Shown here piece after piece: positions 39,001 to 52,882 of a DNA stretch of 64,000 nucleotides. The stretch is from Geosiphon pyriformis (Eukaryota > Glomeromycota > Glomeromycetes > Archaeosporales > Geosiphonaceae). Every line of letters begins with the position of its first letter. The first letter of the stretch is position 1. The stretch is from positions 835,558 through 899,557 of the forward strand of contig JAAOMT010000258.1 of the NCBI GenBank assembly GCA_016748015.1, in the 5' to 3' direction. The position numbers and the translations under genes were made by a program. The notes below the pieces were generated by a model. That model was not told the DNA's origin, searched no databases, and saw only the letters and a program-made list of their open reading frames with translations.

Positions 39001-42000
39001 ATGAGTATTAATAATTTCGAACATATTAAAAAACTTAATGATATGTGTTTTCTAATCAATTAGTAGATTAATCTAAAAATAATAGTGTAGTATAAATTCT
39101 TAATAACATTAAAGATAAATTTTTTAAGGTTAGCAATAATAAGAATTAAACTATTCAGTTTTTGGTTAATATTTTTTGAAACTATAAAATATTTGTTGAT
39201 AATTTTTAATAACATAAAATACTATTTTTTAATAAATATAATATTATGTTAATCTGCAAAATTTCGATTTATAAAGCAACAAATAGTGTTAGAATTAATT
39301 AGTGCTTTTGTAAAATATACTAAAACTGAATTTAATAATTTAAATTTTAAGATTATAATTAAAAATAAAAATAGAATTAGATGCCATAAATAACTTTTAT
39401 TAAGAACAAAACTATTATAAAACATTTAAAAAAATTGGAAATTTAACAATAAATTGTTAAAAAATTTCGAACTTAAAACTAAAACAAAAACTTGTTTAGA
39501 AATAATAAAAGAAATTTGTTTTTTTATGCTAATAGAATTTTAATTGCTAGTTATAAAAGCTAAAACATTTATATACATAACTCTTATTATGTTTAAATCT
39601 AATTCTTTTTAATAAGACAGCCGAAATATTATTAATTGTTTTTTTGAATATTAACAAGCAATATGGCTAGATTTTTTAGCTTTTGTAAAATTTTTGTAAT
39701 AAATTGTATTAATTTGTATTAAATTATTCCAAAATACAATTAATAACTGACTGATTATAATGGATTAAACAAGTACAAATTTACTTATATAAGTTTAAAA
39801 ACATTATTTCTTATAATATTTAAGATATTTATTATTATAACAAACTGTATTTCTAATAGCTTTATTTAATTTATTATTATTTAATAAAATTAGCAATATT
39901 ATTATATAATTCAAAATAAAATTAATAACTAATATTTTTTCTTTCTAATTAATATTATATGTAAACTGCTAAAATATTTTGTTAAAAATAATATAACTGA
40001 TTAAAGTCTAAATTTTGTCTGTATTTTTAAATATTGTTTTAAAATTTTTAAGCAATATAAATTAATAAAACAAATAAAATAAAAACTGTATCTGTAAACA
40101 ATATATTAATTAATTTAATTTGACTTGTATTATTTAAATAATATAAATTAACTTTTTATTTTTAAATTTTTTTTAAAAAATAGGAAATAAAATATTTATA
40201 AAATTAATTTTATTATTATTAAGTAAAAAATTAACAAAAATAAAAATATTATTAATTAATCAATTATGTATTTAATAATTAATTACATATTTAATACAAT
40301 AATTAATATTTATTTAATATTTATTTAATAATTAATTATATAATTAACATAATATTTTAATAAAAATAAAAAATTTACAAAGTATTAGTTATAATAAAAA
40401 ATGTTAACAATAACTTAAAATAATTAGTTATATTTTTATGTTTAAAACTTTTAATTTTTAATTATCTTATTTAAATATTTATATTAAATTATATTAAAAA
40501 TTAGTTATTAATATAATTATTAACTTGATTAATAACTTAATTATTAATTTAGTTATTGATTTAATTATTGAATTAAATATTAATTAAATTATTAAAAATA
40601 TAAAAATTTAAATATACTCAAATTAGCATATTAATATCAACTTTTTTTTATTATTTTTTTTTCTTAATTTGTATAATTTTTAGTTTTTGTTAAATATATG
40701 AATAAATATTTATTAAAAAATACTATTAATACTTAATATTAAATTTTAAAAGTATTAATATAAAGCATAAAATTATATCAATATATTATTTTTGATTATA
40801 ATATAAATTATTTCTTTATTTTTAAATTTTTTTGTTATTTTTTAGAAAAATAATAACTGAAATATTTATAAAACTAATTTTATTATTTATTAAAATTAAA
40901 TCATTTTTAATTATTTTTATTACTGTTTTTTTATTATTTATTAATATATTATATCTAACTGTAATAATATTATAAAATAGCCAAAAATTATTTAAAATAA
41001 CTAATAATAACAAAAAATAATACAAAATAATAAAATATAATTAAATATATTGCAAATTTTTAAAAACATTTTATATTATTAAAAATATATATATATACAA
41101 TTTTAATTAAATAAATAAAATTTTCAATTAATTAATAAATACAATATTTTTTTTATTTGTAGTTATTTCGAAAAATTATTATAAGATCTTATTAAATCCA
41201 AAACTATTAAGAATTTAACTTATAATATTATATGTTAATTTTTACAAATTGAATTTACTTCTTTAGTTAAATTATTTTTTTGATTGTTTTTTATTATTTA
41301 TTAGTATATTAGACTTAATAAGTTTTTATAATACATTAAAACATTTTACTTATATAAATCTTTGTAGTTAATATTTAAAATAAAGTTTTTAAGTTATTTT
41401 TAAATAACTTAGTACTTTTACTTAACAATTTTATTTTTAAAACTCTGTTTTATTAACGTTAATTGTGTTTTTTATAGTTAATTAAGTATTTAATAATCAT
41501 TTTTTAGTTGTATATTTTACAAATTTAAATTTTGTTTTATAAAAAAGCTTTTTTTAAAGATTAATTATAATAATAATTTAATTTTTTTATATTTAATACT
41601 ATGTATTTTTTTTATAATTATTAATAATATTAAATATAATACTTTATTATAATTTAAACAATAAAAATAATAATTATAAATAAAAATTATTGATTTAAAA
41701 TATCAATAAATAAAAATTAGTTGTATTTAATTTAAATTAAGTATTTTAATATGAAATAATCTAAATAAAACATCTGTTTTAAAAACTATATTGGACAATC
41801 ATATGACTTTTGATCCATTTATGTAATATAAAATAAATAATATAAATTAATATTATAAAATAAAAATATATAATATTGTATTATATAAATATTATACAAA
41901 TACTTAGAATAATTATATGAATATAATATATAAATAAATAATTAAAAAAAATCAGAAAATATGTCATTAGTATAGTTTTATTGTCAATTAATTATTACTA

Positions 42001-45000
42001 ATTGAATAAAAAAATCCAAAAATATGTAATTTAAATAACAAGTAACTTATTTTGAAACCTTATTATTAATTATAAATAATAATAATGTAATTCAATCAGT
42101 TTTATTTCGTATAACTGTTGTTTTTTTTATGCAACTTGTCGTATTTGCATTTTTTTAGATAATTGTAACTTTTTCATGCAATATTTATACTTTTTAAAGT
42201 TTTTGTATATAAAAGAGTCAAAAAAGCCAGTTTTATTAAAGATAAAGACCAAATTTTATATACAAAGTATGAATTATAAGTTTTAAATATTAAAAAGCAA
42301 TAAATTATGATAAAACTAACTATTTAAACAAAAATCATTTAAAACTACGATTTTATTAATATTCTAGTTTAAATATATTAACATCTTTTTTTTTTAATAC
42401 TAATATTTAATTTTTTTAATATTAAAATTTAAAATTGACAATTATAGACAAAAAAAAACATCTAAACAAATATTAATAGATAATAATAAAAAAATACACA
42501 TTAAAATCTTAAAATTTTTTTACTAATATAAAACTTATTCTTAATATAAAATACATTTTTAATCAAGATATAAATAAAAATATTCATATTTTTATTAGTA
42601 ATTTTTTTTAGTATTATAATACTTTTTTATATAAAGCATCTAAATCAAATTATTAAATTTGCTAGAATTTTAGAAATAAAGATAAGATTACATATTAAAA
42701 AAAATATGATAAATTACTTCAAGTTTTATTTATTTTATTTATAGATATATTAGATTTTTATGTTAATTATATCTTTTTATTATAAAAAACTATAGTAAGC
42801 AAAAAAAATTTAATATTATTTAGAAAAAATTAAAGCTATATTTAAAAGTTACATTAAATATTGTAATTACAAATGCAAATTTAGTGATCATTAATAATTA
42901 AAAAAAATACATTTTTATAACTATAATCATAAATTAAAGCATTAATATTACAAATAACATATTAATATTAATTCTTTACAAAATGTTTTATTTATAATTC
43001 TTACAACTTTTGTTAATATACACAATTACTCACTATATTTTAATATTTAATATTTTTAAAAATGTTTTTAACAAAATTTATTTGTTATTAAAAATAGAAA
43101 TCTGTTAATTAATACTTAAAAAAAGCTATTAAAAACAAATTTTCAAATGAGTTCATTTTTGACTGTAATTTTTTAAATATAATACAAAAATTTAAAATTT
43201 ATATTAATAAAAAACTAGATGTATTATGTCTATTAACAATATTTTTTGACCACAAATTATATAATTATTAATAAATTATGTCTTGTTGTACAAGCTTTTA
43301 TGTTAAACAAAACAATTAAGTTGTATAAATAAATTTTGAAATATATAAAAACAACAACAATAATATAATCATTAATATTTTTTATAAATTTAAATTCTAT
43401 AGCTAATGTTGTAATCAAACAAACATACAAAACTTTATATTTAATTTGCTGTATTTTTGCATTAACCAAAATCTCAAAATTAACTTTTATAATTAATACA
43501 ACAGTATTATTTATAACTTTTTTATATACTGTAATAATTTGTATAAAGAAAATTTTTATGAACAATAATCTTAGCTTACAGAAAAATTTTCTAAAGTTAA
43601 AAATTATTTGATCAAAGCTCTTTATTTTAATTGATAAACATAAATCTGTGTATTTATATTAAAATTATTTTACAATTGAAATTTAAATTACTTTTTATGT
43701 TGAAAATTTTAACTATATTATTAAGTATATATTGATAGCAAATAGTAATTTATTTAATTTATTTAATATATTGAATTTAAGACTTCAAAATAAGACTTAG
43801 TAAAATTATTTTTTTAAATATTAAACTAAGTTTTTTTGTATAAAAATAATATTGATTAATTATAATATTTTTTTAGAAGTTGACAAACAAATAATTAAAT
43901 ATTTTACTTTTTATATATTGTCTATAAAATTATTAAAAATAACACAATATCTATATTTTGTTATAAAACAAATTAATATTATAAATAATTATATTAAAGT
44001 AAATAAAATTTAACACAAATATTTAAAATTATTTCAATAAGTTTAATATTTTATTATCTTTAAAATTTTAATACTAACATAATAAATAGATTTTTAATAA
44101 TTTATATAATATTAAACAAAATTTTTTAAAATCAATAATTGCTAAAATTGGCAAAAAAAATGTTTAAGAACTTTCAAAAATTAAAAACATATAATTTAAA
44201 GACATATATCTGTATTTTGTGATAGTAGTTAATTATATTCTTATTTTGTTCATATATATTCAATATATCTTACAGCATTATTAGTTGTTATTATTTTAAA
44301 GCAATAATACACTCAAAAATTACAAAATTCTATATTTAAATAATACCTATTTAGTAATATAATAATAAACAAAAAAACAATAATATAATTATAAATGCTT
44401 GTTGTTTTGTAGACCAAGAATTAACAAAAATTATCTAAGCAAAATACTAATGCCAAATCTCTTAATTATAGCTAAATTAGTAACATGTATTTTATATTAT
44501 ATAATATAATAAAAAATCAAATATATAAAAGTGTAGAAACTAGTACAAAATGCTATCTAATTTGCTGTTATTTATGATAATTATAATGAAATATTATTAT
44601 GATTAAAAAAGTTTATTAATTAGCATAAAAAAATAGCAGCTATATTTATTAAGTTAATATAAAATTAAAAATTTCAAGAATTTTCTAAAATTTAAGCCAA
44701 TGATACAAACAAAAAAATAAATCTGAACCAATTAAAAATTTGGTAGTTTTATAACAAAAAAATATTCAAAAACCAAATATTATAAATCTATTACTAAAAA
44801 AAAGTAAAATTACATATATATATTTATAATAAATACATTTAATCAAGACATAATAGCACAATTTGTCAAAATATTAGGTATTTATGTATTTTTTATACAT
44901 TTTTTTATTTAATTATTCAACTTTACTATTTTACATATTCAGATAACAGATAAAAATTACATAATATACATTATTATTTTTTTGTCCAATCAAAATTATT

Positions 45001-48000
45001 ATATATCACGTTTTTTAATAACCAATTAAATAAAATTCTGCAATTTTTGGTCACTATTTTTCCAAAAGTAACAAGAGAATTTGAAGATAAAAGAATAGTT
45101 TATATTGTTTATAAAAGATAATACACTAATATAATTCTATGTCTTATATTAGTGTTTTTAAAATTCAATATTAAATATCAGTTGTACTTTTTAGTAAATA
45201 TTTATTTAATATACTTCACAAAAACTAATAATTATACAAATCAAGAAAAAAAAATAAAAAATAGTGAAAAAAAAATAAAAAATTGATATTATTATATTGA
45301 TCTGAATGTAAATTTGAATGTAAATGCCTTTTTATTGCTTTGAAAAAGTTTTATTTATATACTCTTAAAAAAGATTAATAATCAAATTATTAATTAAGTC
45401 AATAATTAGATTAATAACTTTTTCTAAAAATAGGATGGCTATTAATAACATTAGTGGCTAATACATATAACTATTATGGCTAAGTAAATAAATAAAAGCT
45501 AAAAAGTAAAAGTTTCAATTGTAACAATATAAATTTTTTTTAAAAATATGAAAAATTAGTCAAAAAAATAAATACACAAATAATAATATTTAATAATTAG
45601 CTATTATTTAATTAATGTACATGTACTAAAATAAATTATTGTTTTAATATTGTTGCAAAAACAAATACAAACTATTGAATACAAAAAAGAAAATATATAA
45701 ATTAGTGATAAAAATTTATGTACTAAATAATAAAATGAGTAGTTTAAATTTAAACAACAAATCGTATTTATTAAAAAATATTTTATTATAAAATATCATA
45801 AATAAAAAAACACAATTATTTAATTATAATTGCTTTAATGAAACAACGAAATTATCGACAAAATGTAAATATAAAATATAAAAAAGTTTAATGAAACTTA
45901 TAGCAAACTTAAAAAACCAGGAAAATCTTTTGGTCATAAAAATTAATAAAGTTTTTTAAATTTAAAAGTAACTGTTATAATATGAAAGTTTTATTTTAAT
46001 AAAATTAAATAAAAAAAATAACAAGTAGTATTATTCAAATTAAAAATTTTTAGTAGTAACAAAAAAATTATATATATAACTTTGAGTGTTTTGACTATTA
46101 TATAAATAAAAATATATGTTAATAATGTGAATAAAAATAATTAGCTAAAAAAGTTATTAATTAATAAAAATAACAATTAAAAAAATAGTTAATTAAAGAA
46201 AAAAATTGATTAATTAACAGAATAATAAACTAAAAAAGTAATCAATTAAAAAAATTTAAAGAACATATTTTTTATATAATCTTAAAATAATTAGTAACAA
46301 TATTAATTAGTAACAATGTTAATAAAAAATAAATAGTTTTTTATTTTATAACATATAATATATTATTTTTTGGTAAGCATCAACATTAGATTTTTGTAAA
46401 AACCATATAACAAAAGAGTTTTGAAGGTAACTATCAACAATTTAAAACTTGTAAGCAGTATTATATTAATTGGCTGTTATTGTTCTTTTAATGTTATTTA
46501 ATCATTTAATAGAATTGTGTATTTTCTTTAAATAAAAGTAGTAAAGTATTGTTTTTTTTACTTTAAAGTAGTTTGTATATTTTATAACAATATCAGACAA
46601 AAACAAATTTAAAGCTTCTTTATGAAATAAATTTTTTTGTAACCATTATTTACAAAAACAATATTAAAGTATAAATATTTAAATAAATTTATAACATATA
46701 TACACAATTATATTTAATAAAAAATATAGTTGTGTAATTACTATTAAAAATATTAAAATTTAATTGCTTAGATATTTTTGTATTTTTCAATTTGATAAAA
46801 GTTTTTTTTACAATACTAGCAACTTAAAAAAAATACTACTTAATTAAATATTAATTATAAAATATTAAACCTGTTTGCGCTTTATTTTTATTGTATTTGA
46901 AAATAAAACACATGAATAATTTATTATTGTTTTATATTTTAAAAACTTTAATAAAAATTAGCTTTAATAAATTGCAATTCATAAGATATTTAATTATTTT
47001 ATGGTTGTAATTCAAATTATATAAAAAGGATTAATTCTATTTAATAATACTTAATTTTTATATTTGCAATTTTATTTTTATGTTTTAGGAATTTTACAAA
47101 TTTTATTTAATACAAAATAATATGCTCTTAAAAAAACATAAAAGCTTAGAAAAAAGATAAATAATTGTTATAATAAGTGTTACTTGAATGCTAGTTTTAC
47201 ACACATGTAATCAAACATGTTTTAACAACATATTAAGTTATAAAAGTACATAGCAGACAAAAATTTTGTTACAAAAAAAGCAAAAAAACTCTTTTCATTA
47301 TTTTTTCAAATTAGACTTTACACCATTTCAAATCAAACCTAGTTTAAACAATTAAAAAAACAAAATCAATTGGCAAAACTTGAAGTAATTAAAAAATAAT
47401 TTTAGTTTTAATTCTTTCCATTTAATTTGTAGTGCTATAAAAAATTTATTGACTTTATGTTATTTAAAAAAACATAATTGTTTAAATAGAATTAATACAA
47501 AGCAAAATTGAATTTACTTATAAAAGAGTATGTTTTAAAAATTTATGATAGTTTTTTTATTTACAATTGTTAACAGTTTTTGGTTTATGTCATTATTTTT
47601 TTTTCAGAATGTAAATTTAAAGATCTCTGTAAACAGCCTCGTTATTTTAACAAAAAAATTTTCATTTAATAGACATTTCAAAATGAATCAGATTTATCAG
47701 TTTGTTGATAAATCGTGGATTTTACATTTGTTTTAATCCTCATTTTTTTGACTTGTATGAAATCAGCTGTAAAATTTTTACATGAAATTCACATAATCTT
47801 TTTTTTTTAAAGCTTAAAAAATTTGATCAACAAATTCTGGCAATCAAAAAGTTAAAATCGAAGTAATCAGGCAAAAATAAATCCATAGCCAGAATAAATT
47901 ACAAAAGTAAGCCATGAATTTTTAACTAGTTATTGTTATTAATAACTTTTGGTCTTGTTTTAATCTTTTTTTAACTTTAAAATAATTTTATATGTATTTG

Positions 48001-48100
48001 TTGAAAAAGGTTAACAACTAGATTAATGACTGAATTGACAGTCAGTTTAAATTAGATCAATTAAAATAGAATAAAAATATAAGAATTATTTTTATTAAAA
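33100..48100. other. 15-kb extreme AT-rich desert
   Basis: Lines counted by hand contain about 3-15% G+C, well below the gene-bearing parts of the window. No family motif, long spliceable frame or RNA gene was found on either strand. The longest frames (102 codons at 43257-43565 minus; 67 codons at 33759-33962 and at 40822-41025 minus) are rich in Ile, Asn, Lys and Phe, as expected by chance. TTAATAATTAATTA-type words and short inverted repeats are dense, for example at 40200-40620. It is not mitochondrial: no mitochondrial gene is present. It may be an AT isochore, a centromere-like region or very old decayed DNA. Confidence 0.7.
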
Positions 48101-48691
48101 AAAGCGGTAATCAAACAAAAAATTTAATTTATTAAAAAATGATAAAAGTATTAATCCCATTTTATAAATTTCGAATGACAAGGACGTTTTTATGATCATA
48201 TTTTATTTGTCAGAGATCAATTTAAAAAGTTTCTAAAGATCCTGTTAATTTTAGCGATAATATCCATGAAGCTTTTGAGAATGAAAATAGTTACTAACTT
48301 AGTTTTTCGCAATAGTGCTTGCTTCATTGCCAATGGAGTATGGGAACCATCAGAGATAGAGAGAGTATGATGAGCATTCAGGAAAAAGTCCTTATTGAAT
48401 GACAAAGAACAATTATTAGCCAATTTTATTCATCTAAAGTCGCTTCCCTTGAAGAATATAAATCATATCGATGACTGAAGCTTGGCTATTTTTTTTTGAA
48501 TAATCCTCTATATTTACCACAATAATTGATAATTATCGAAAAGAGGAAATTTGAAAATTACAATGGTCGTTAAAAAAGTTGTTTACGATATGATATTTAT
48601 TATCAATTGAAGAAGATTGAGTTATAAATTCAAAATCAACCGCTTTTTAATAGGCAAGACGTTAAAAATTCCGTCTAGTTTTAATTTAATA

Positions 48692-48764
48692 CGAGGGACA
48701 CGGGACTCGAACCCGCAATCTCCTGATCCGAAGTCAGATGCCTTATCCATTAGGCCAATCCCCC
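48692..48764 (-). tRNA. tRNA-Arg (anticodon UCG)
   Basis: The minus strand folds into a standard 73-nt cloverleaf without an intron. The acceptor stem pairs GGGGGAT with GTCCCTC (two wobble pairs), with discriminator G. The A box TGGCCTAATGG and B box GGTTCGAGTCC match the RNA polymerase III internal promoter. The anticodon loop CTTCGGA gives anticodon UCG at 48731-48729, which reads CGA (Arg). CCA is not encoded, as usual in eukaryotes. It lies just beyond the AT-rich desert. Confidence 0.95.
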
Positions 48765-49435
48765 TGATTCCTGTAAAGAAGAAAATTTTTAGCTAAATAA
48801 TCAAACAAAATATAAAATATGCAATTATATAAATAAAAATTATAAAAAGCCGTGTATCACTCTCAAATATCTAAGCTTTCACTTTAATCAAGGATAGTCT
48901 CGGACATGTGATCTGCCGTGCGCTTAGACCATTTGTGTGCCTAATATAATCCATACAATAATTTCAATTCAATATTATTGTTTTATGCCAATTACAATTG
49001 AGGTTTTAAAGGTTTCTGTGGTATTTCGCATAATAGAAAATAGCTGAAACAATTCACAAATCAACCTATATCGAGGGGTGATTGACCGAAGAAGTATAAA
49101 AAGGAAATTTAAAATAATGAAACCGTTAGTTGCAATACCATAAATGTGTCATAACAGAGCAATGAAACTTTTCAAGAGGTAACTAATATGCTTTAAATCA
49201 TTTAATTTCTTTGTTGCTTTTATAGGTTGAATTATTTTTTCATCTGTTTCTTTTATTAATAGATATTCCACCAATAAATTTTTTTTTCATCTAAAAATCC
49301 AGAAACTCTTGAATATGAATTTGTGACAAAGTTTCCCATATACGGAGTTATGCGTCTCAGCTTTTAATTCAATATCTTGGTCTCTGAAATCGAGATAGCA
49401 TGGACTATCATCTTTGGAATTATTAGAATTATAAA
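48765..49435. other. Spacer between tRNA and kinase relic
   Basis: No gene recognised. The upstream lobe of the kinase relic that follows should lie here, but I cannot read it. Confidence 0.4.
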
Positions 49436-49666
49436 TTGGTATATTTTATCCCGGGGAAATTTCTCATGGCGAAACACTATTCAGACATTGGATTATCACA
49501 ACTCGCAAGATAAGAAACAACAAAAAAAGGCTAATCCTGTACATTGAACCAGAAGTTTTGAAAGCCGAAATACACTCGAAAATTTGTGCAGTTCATGAAT
49601 TCCATAAAATGTTGGGATAAAATCCATCGAGTCGGTTTACTATTTTTGAACTTTCGGATGTGTTTG
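49436..49666 (+). pseudogene. Decayed protein kinase fragment
   Basis: In shifting frames the catalytic core of a tyrosine-kinase-like protein can be read in order: a PGKFL segment where HxGNIL is expected, SDIGLSQLAR in place of the DFG activation start, LYIEPEVLKAE in place of YIAPEVL, then directly IKCWDK and NPSSRFTIFELSDVF from the C-lobe. The DIYSFG part between APE and the C-lobe has been deleted, and at least two frame changes occur. The N-lobe is not recognisable. The fragment belongs to the same expanded kinase group as the gene at 10.5 kb but does not look like a copy of it. Confidence 0.7.
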
Positions 49667-51376
49667 CATGTAAAAGAAATTTCAAAAGCAAAAAAAAACA
49701 CCAAATTATTTACTCACCCAAAGACAATCAATTTAAGCCGTTTTTTAACGTTACAATCGATCGATTTTTTCAGGTTTTATTAATCCTTTAATTCAAATTT
49801 GACGTTTCGTAATGAATGTCTTGATTTATATTTTTTTAAAATTTTATTTTATTTTGGGTAGTATGCAATTGATATACTTTGTATTTGAGGAACAATCAAT
49901 GAGCAAAATAAATTATATTGCATTTGATAATATATTTATTATTCTAAAAGTTTGATTAGATGGATTGTTTATATATTTAATATAGTATATATTATTAAAA
50001 TTTACCAAAGCTTAAATTCTTTGAGACTAAATTCACAAATTTTATTTTAATCCAAGAAACAATTGAAAAAACAAGTAAATGCTCAAAACAAATTAAAATT
50101 AGTTTCAATTCTTTTAGGCTTTTGAACAAGGAAAATTTTTTTGCATTTTCTATTGTTCAGAAATATAATGGGATTTCTTTAATGATCAAAAACTTAAAAT
50201 CAAAAATTGATATTATGCAAATCAAACTAAAAAACAGTTTGAGTATCAAAAAGATGTTTAATTGAAGATAAAGATTTTTGACCATTTTTTTAAAGAGTTA
50301 CATTAGCTTTAAAAAGTAAAAAGTAACCCTTTATGAAATTTTATACATGTGCTGACATCTTTATCAAGTTCATATCACAACTGCTAATATCTGATTGGTA
50401 CGCAAAGTAGAATCATGGTAGCGATGACGACAATCGGCGATGAATTCAATTCGGAAATTACTGCATAAAAGGCTTTTCGATTCCTTTAGTTTGATATAAT
50501 CAATTATGGCACAACAAAAGTATTCATTTGATGAATGCCAATTATGCATTCATTCGATTTGACCAAGGTAGCATACCAATTCAATTTACGAAACCTCAGA
50601 AATTTCTATCAGAATGAAACCTTGCAAATTAAAAACTACTCTATTTTTTTGAAAAGTTGTTGTTATATAATAATTTAAAATTACCAAATGCAGATTAATT
50701 TATTTTCGTAGCACTACAGATAAACTTTTCATTTTTTTTAAAATTTTTCTGTCGGTTCACAATCTAATAGGTTTATATTCATTTAAGTTTTGTTATTTTT
50801 ATCAAATCTCTTTTTCTTTGTAGCATAATACGGTGGTCTTATTTTGTTATCCAAAGATAAAATTTTCAATTTCAAATTTTTTAAAAATTAATTTTTTTAA
50901 TCGTTTTATTTGTATTTCACTTCAATTTATTCTAAGTTACTTACCAATTTTTACAAAAATTTAATTTTATTGCCCTTGACTACGATATCTAAACTATCAA
51001 ACTGTCAACTCATCTAAATTAATGAGCCCCAAACTAAAACATGTCACAAATAGTAAACCTAATATGAAAGTATAGGCTTTAATAAGTTTAAAATTTCCAC
51101 AAATTTTGCGTGCAACATTTTAAACTGGTACAAGAATAGATTAAGAAAAAGAAAACCAAACCAAAAGGAAGAAGAATGAGTTAATCAATGTATTGGATGT
51201 GTCTGTAACCACTATTACCAAAAACGTGGATTTAATTTAATTATGTGCACTATCAATTATGCACGCCTTTAGTGACGTTGTTGGTGAAGGATCACAAATC
51301 ATATTAAAACCTAATCACAAATTATAGAAGTTTCCTAATTGGGTCTTATGTCCAATATTATGAGCTGAATGCGCAA
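49667..51376. other. Intergenic region upstream of the secreted-protein island
   Basis: AT-rich, with no supported gene. The last few hundred bases are likely promoter DNA of the first double-psi beta-barrel gene. Confidence 0.5.
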
Positions 51377-51384
51377 CTATAAAA
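51377..51384 (+). promoter_or_regulatory. Candidate TATA box of the 51.8-kb secreted-protein gene
   Basis: TATAAAAA in a comparatively G+C-rich setting, about 420 bp upstream of the ATG. A long C/T-rich leader (CCTCCTCCTCC at about 51510, CTTCTCCTCC at about 51551, CCTCCCTCCTC at about 51763) lies between it and the ATG. Pyrimidine-rich leaders are common upstream of strongly expressed fungal genes. The distance implies a long 5' untranslated region or an unseen leader intron. Confidence 0.5.
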
Positions 51385-51799
51385 ACCCAGTTCGGCCCTC
51401 TCGAAGCTCTTTAATATTAATTAAAGGCTCTTTTTTTAAAAAAAGCCGTGACAGAAACGCCATTTCCGGCATCTTTTTCCTTCATTAGAGGTAGTAGTTA
51501 GTTTTATCACCTCCTCCTCCATTCATTCATCCAATCATTCATTCATTTCCTCTTCTCCTCCTTGTCCCGACTACTTCTTTCTTTTAAAAGTTTATTATTT
51601 CTCATCTTTGCCCTTGAAATAATCTCTTCCTAAACAACTACTACAATTTCATAATTTTTTTTCTTTATAACTGTTAGAATTTAAACTTTCTTAGAATTGC
51701 AAACAACTTTCATTTCTAATTCTTTTTTATTCGTTCACATTTAATTTTACATTTTTACTGACCTCCCTCCTCATTGCTCAATCTTTCAATACCAAAAAA

Positions 51800-52882
51800 A
51801 TGATGTCCTCAAAATTTTCCATACTTCCAAAACTAAAAACTGCCGCAGCGATCGCTGGTGTAGTTGCTGCAATATATATTTCTACATCACCAACAATTGA
51901 TGCTGCTCCAATGGTAAAACGTGGGCAGTTTTCGGGTGATGGGACCTATTATAATACTGGGTTAGGCGCTTGTGGTCTTGTTAGTCAGGATAGTGACTAT
52001 ATTGCTGCTTTGGTGAGTAGTTTTTAACCCTTCAAATTTTTATAAAAAGGTTATAACTTTAAAAATTGGGTTTTTATAAAGGTTGAACTTTCAAATAGAA
52101 TTTATTATTTTATCTTAGATACCAATTTTTAATTCTTTCAATCTTTAAATCATGAAATCGTAAAATTAATCTTTAATTATTTTCTATTTCAATTTACCTA
52201 TAGAATCATCCTCAATGGGGTAACCCACCAAACCCAAACCAAAATCCTATTTGTGGAAAATTGGCTACCGTCACCGGGCCTAAAGGAACTGTTACTGTCA
52301 AAGTCTTGGATCTTGTTAGTAGTTTTTTAATTTAACCTATTGATGTTGAAAATTTTCGAAATTTCATTATTAAATGATTCCTATTTGCAAATATTTTCTT
52401 AGTGCCCTGAATGCTTATGGGGTAGTCTCGATTTATCTCCTGCAGCATTCAATCAGATCGCTGATCAATCGCAAGGTCGTGTTCATATCACTTGGGATTG
52501 GGCCGATGGAGGTGGTGGCGCCCCACCACCAAAGAAAGAAGATCCACCACCACCACCACCACCAAAGAAAGATCCACCACCACCACCACCATCACCTACA
52601 ACTACCACTTCTACGCCAACACCAACACCGACACCAACCACGACATCAGAATCTAAATCACTTAGCACCGTGCCAACTACGACAACCCCAAAAAAGGATC
52701 TACCCGAAAAACCCCCAACCCCAACACCTACTATAGTCAATTCTGTCTCGTGGGCTTTATTGCACGGAAAAGTTCCATTTTTGAATCCAGACGCAATATT
52801 GCCTCATGGTGTAAATCCCTTAATAGATATTGATGAATTATCGATTTCAAATTTCCCAACCCCAACCCCATCGGGCTCGTAA
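51800..52882 (+). CDS. Secreted double-psi beta-barrel (expansin/barwin/RlpA-like) protein with Pro/Thr-rich tail
   Basis: Exons 51800-52012, 52204-52314 and 52403-52882 (introns 191 and 88 nt) give 267 residues; both junctions are in phase 0. A signal sequence (about 1-35) is followed by Lys40-Arg41, a Kex2-type site. The mature domain starts GQFSGDGTYYNTGLGACG and continues with NPICGK, GPKGTVTVKVLDLCPEC and GSLDLSPAAFNQIA, the hallmarks of the DPBB fold of expansins, barwin-like proteins and RlpA. After RVHITWDW comes a low-complexity tail (PPPPPPPKKD, TPTPTPTPTTT), which would be O-glycosylated and extended, and a final segment near NPDAILPHGVNP. Likely role: a noncatalytic, loosening or carbohydrate-binding protein of the wall or medium. 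It is paralogous to the gene at 55.8 kb, with an identical 111-nt middle exon. Confidence 0.92.

Noticed and set aside
43257-43565. 102-codon minus-strand frame in the AT desert
   Set aside because: Composition (Ile, Asn, Lys, Phe) is what extreme AT content gives by chance; no motif and no splice partner.
33100-48100. Inserted mitochondrial DNA as an explanation of the AT desert
   Set aside because: No mitochondrial protein, rRNA or tRNA signature could be found on either strand.
48217-48423. 68-codon minus-strand frame (FFLNAHHTLSISDGSHTPLAM)
   Set aside because: No recognisable family and no spliceable continuation; could be a decayed exon, but unsupported.
52374-52736. His-rich plus-strand frame (HHHHHHQRK) overlapping the DPBB gene
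   Set aside because: Out-of-frame reading of the CCA-rich tail; the spliced DPBB frame explains the region.
52483-52740. Gly/Val-rich minus-strand open frame opposite the DPBB Pro/Thr tail
   Set aside because: Antisense shadow of the low-complexity tail of a clear spliced gene.
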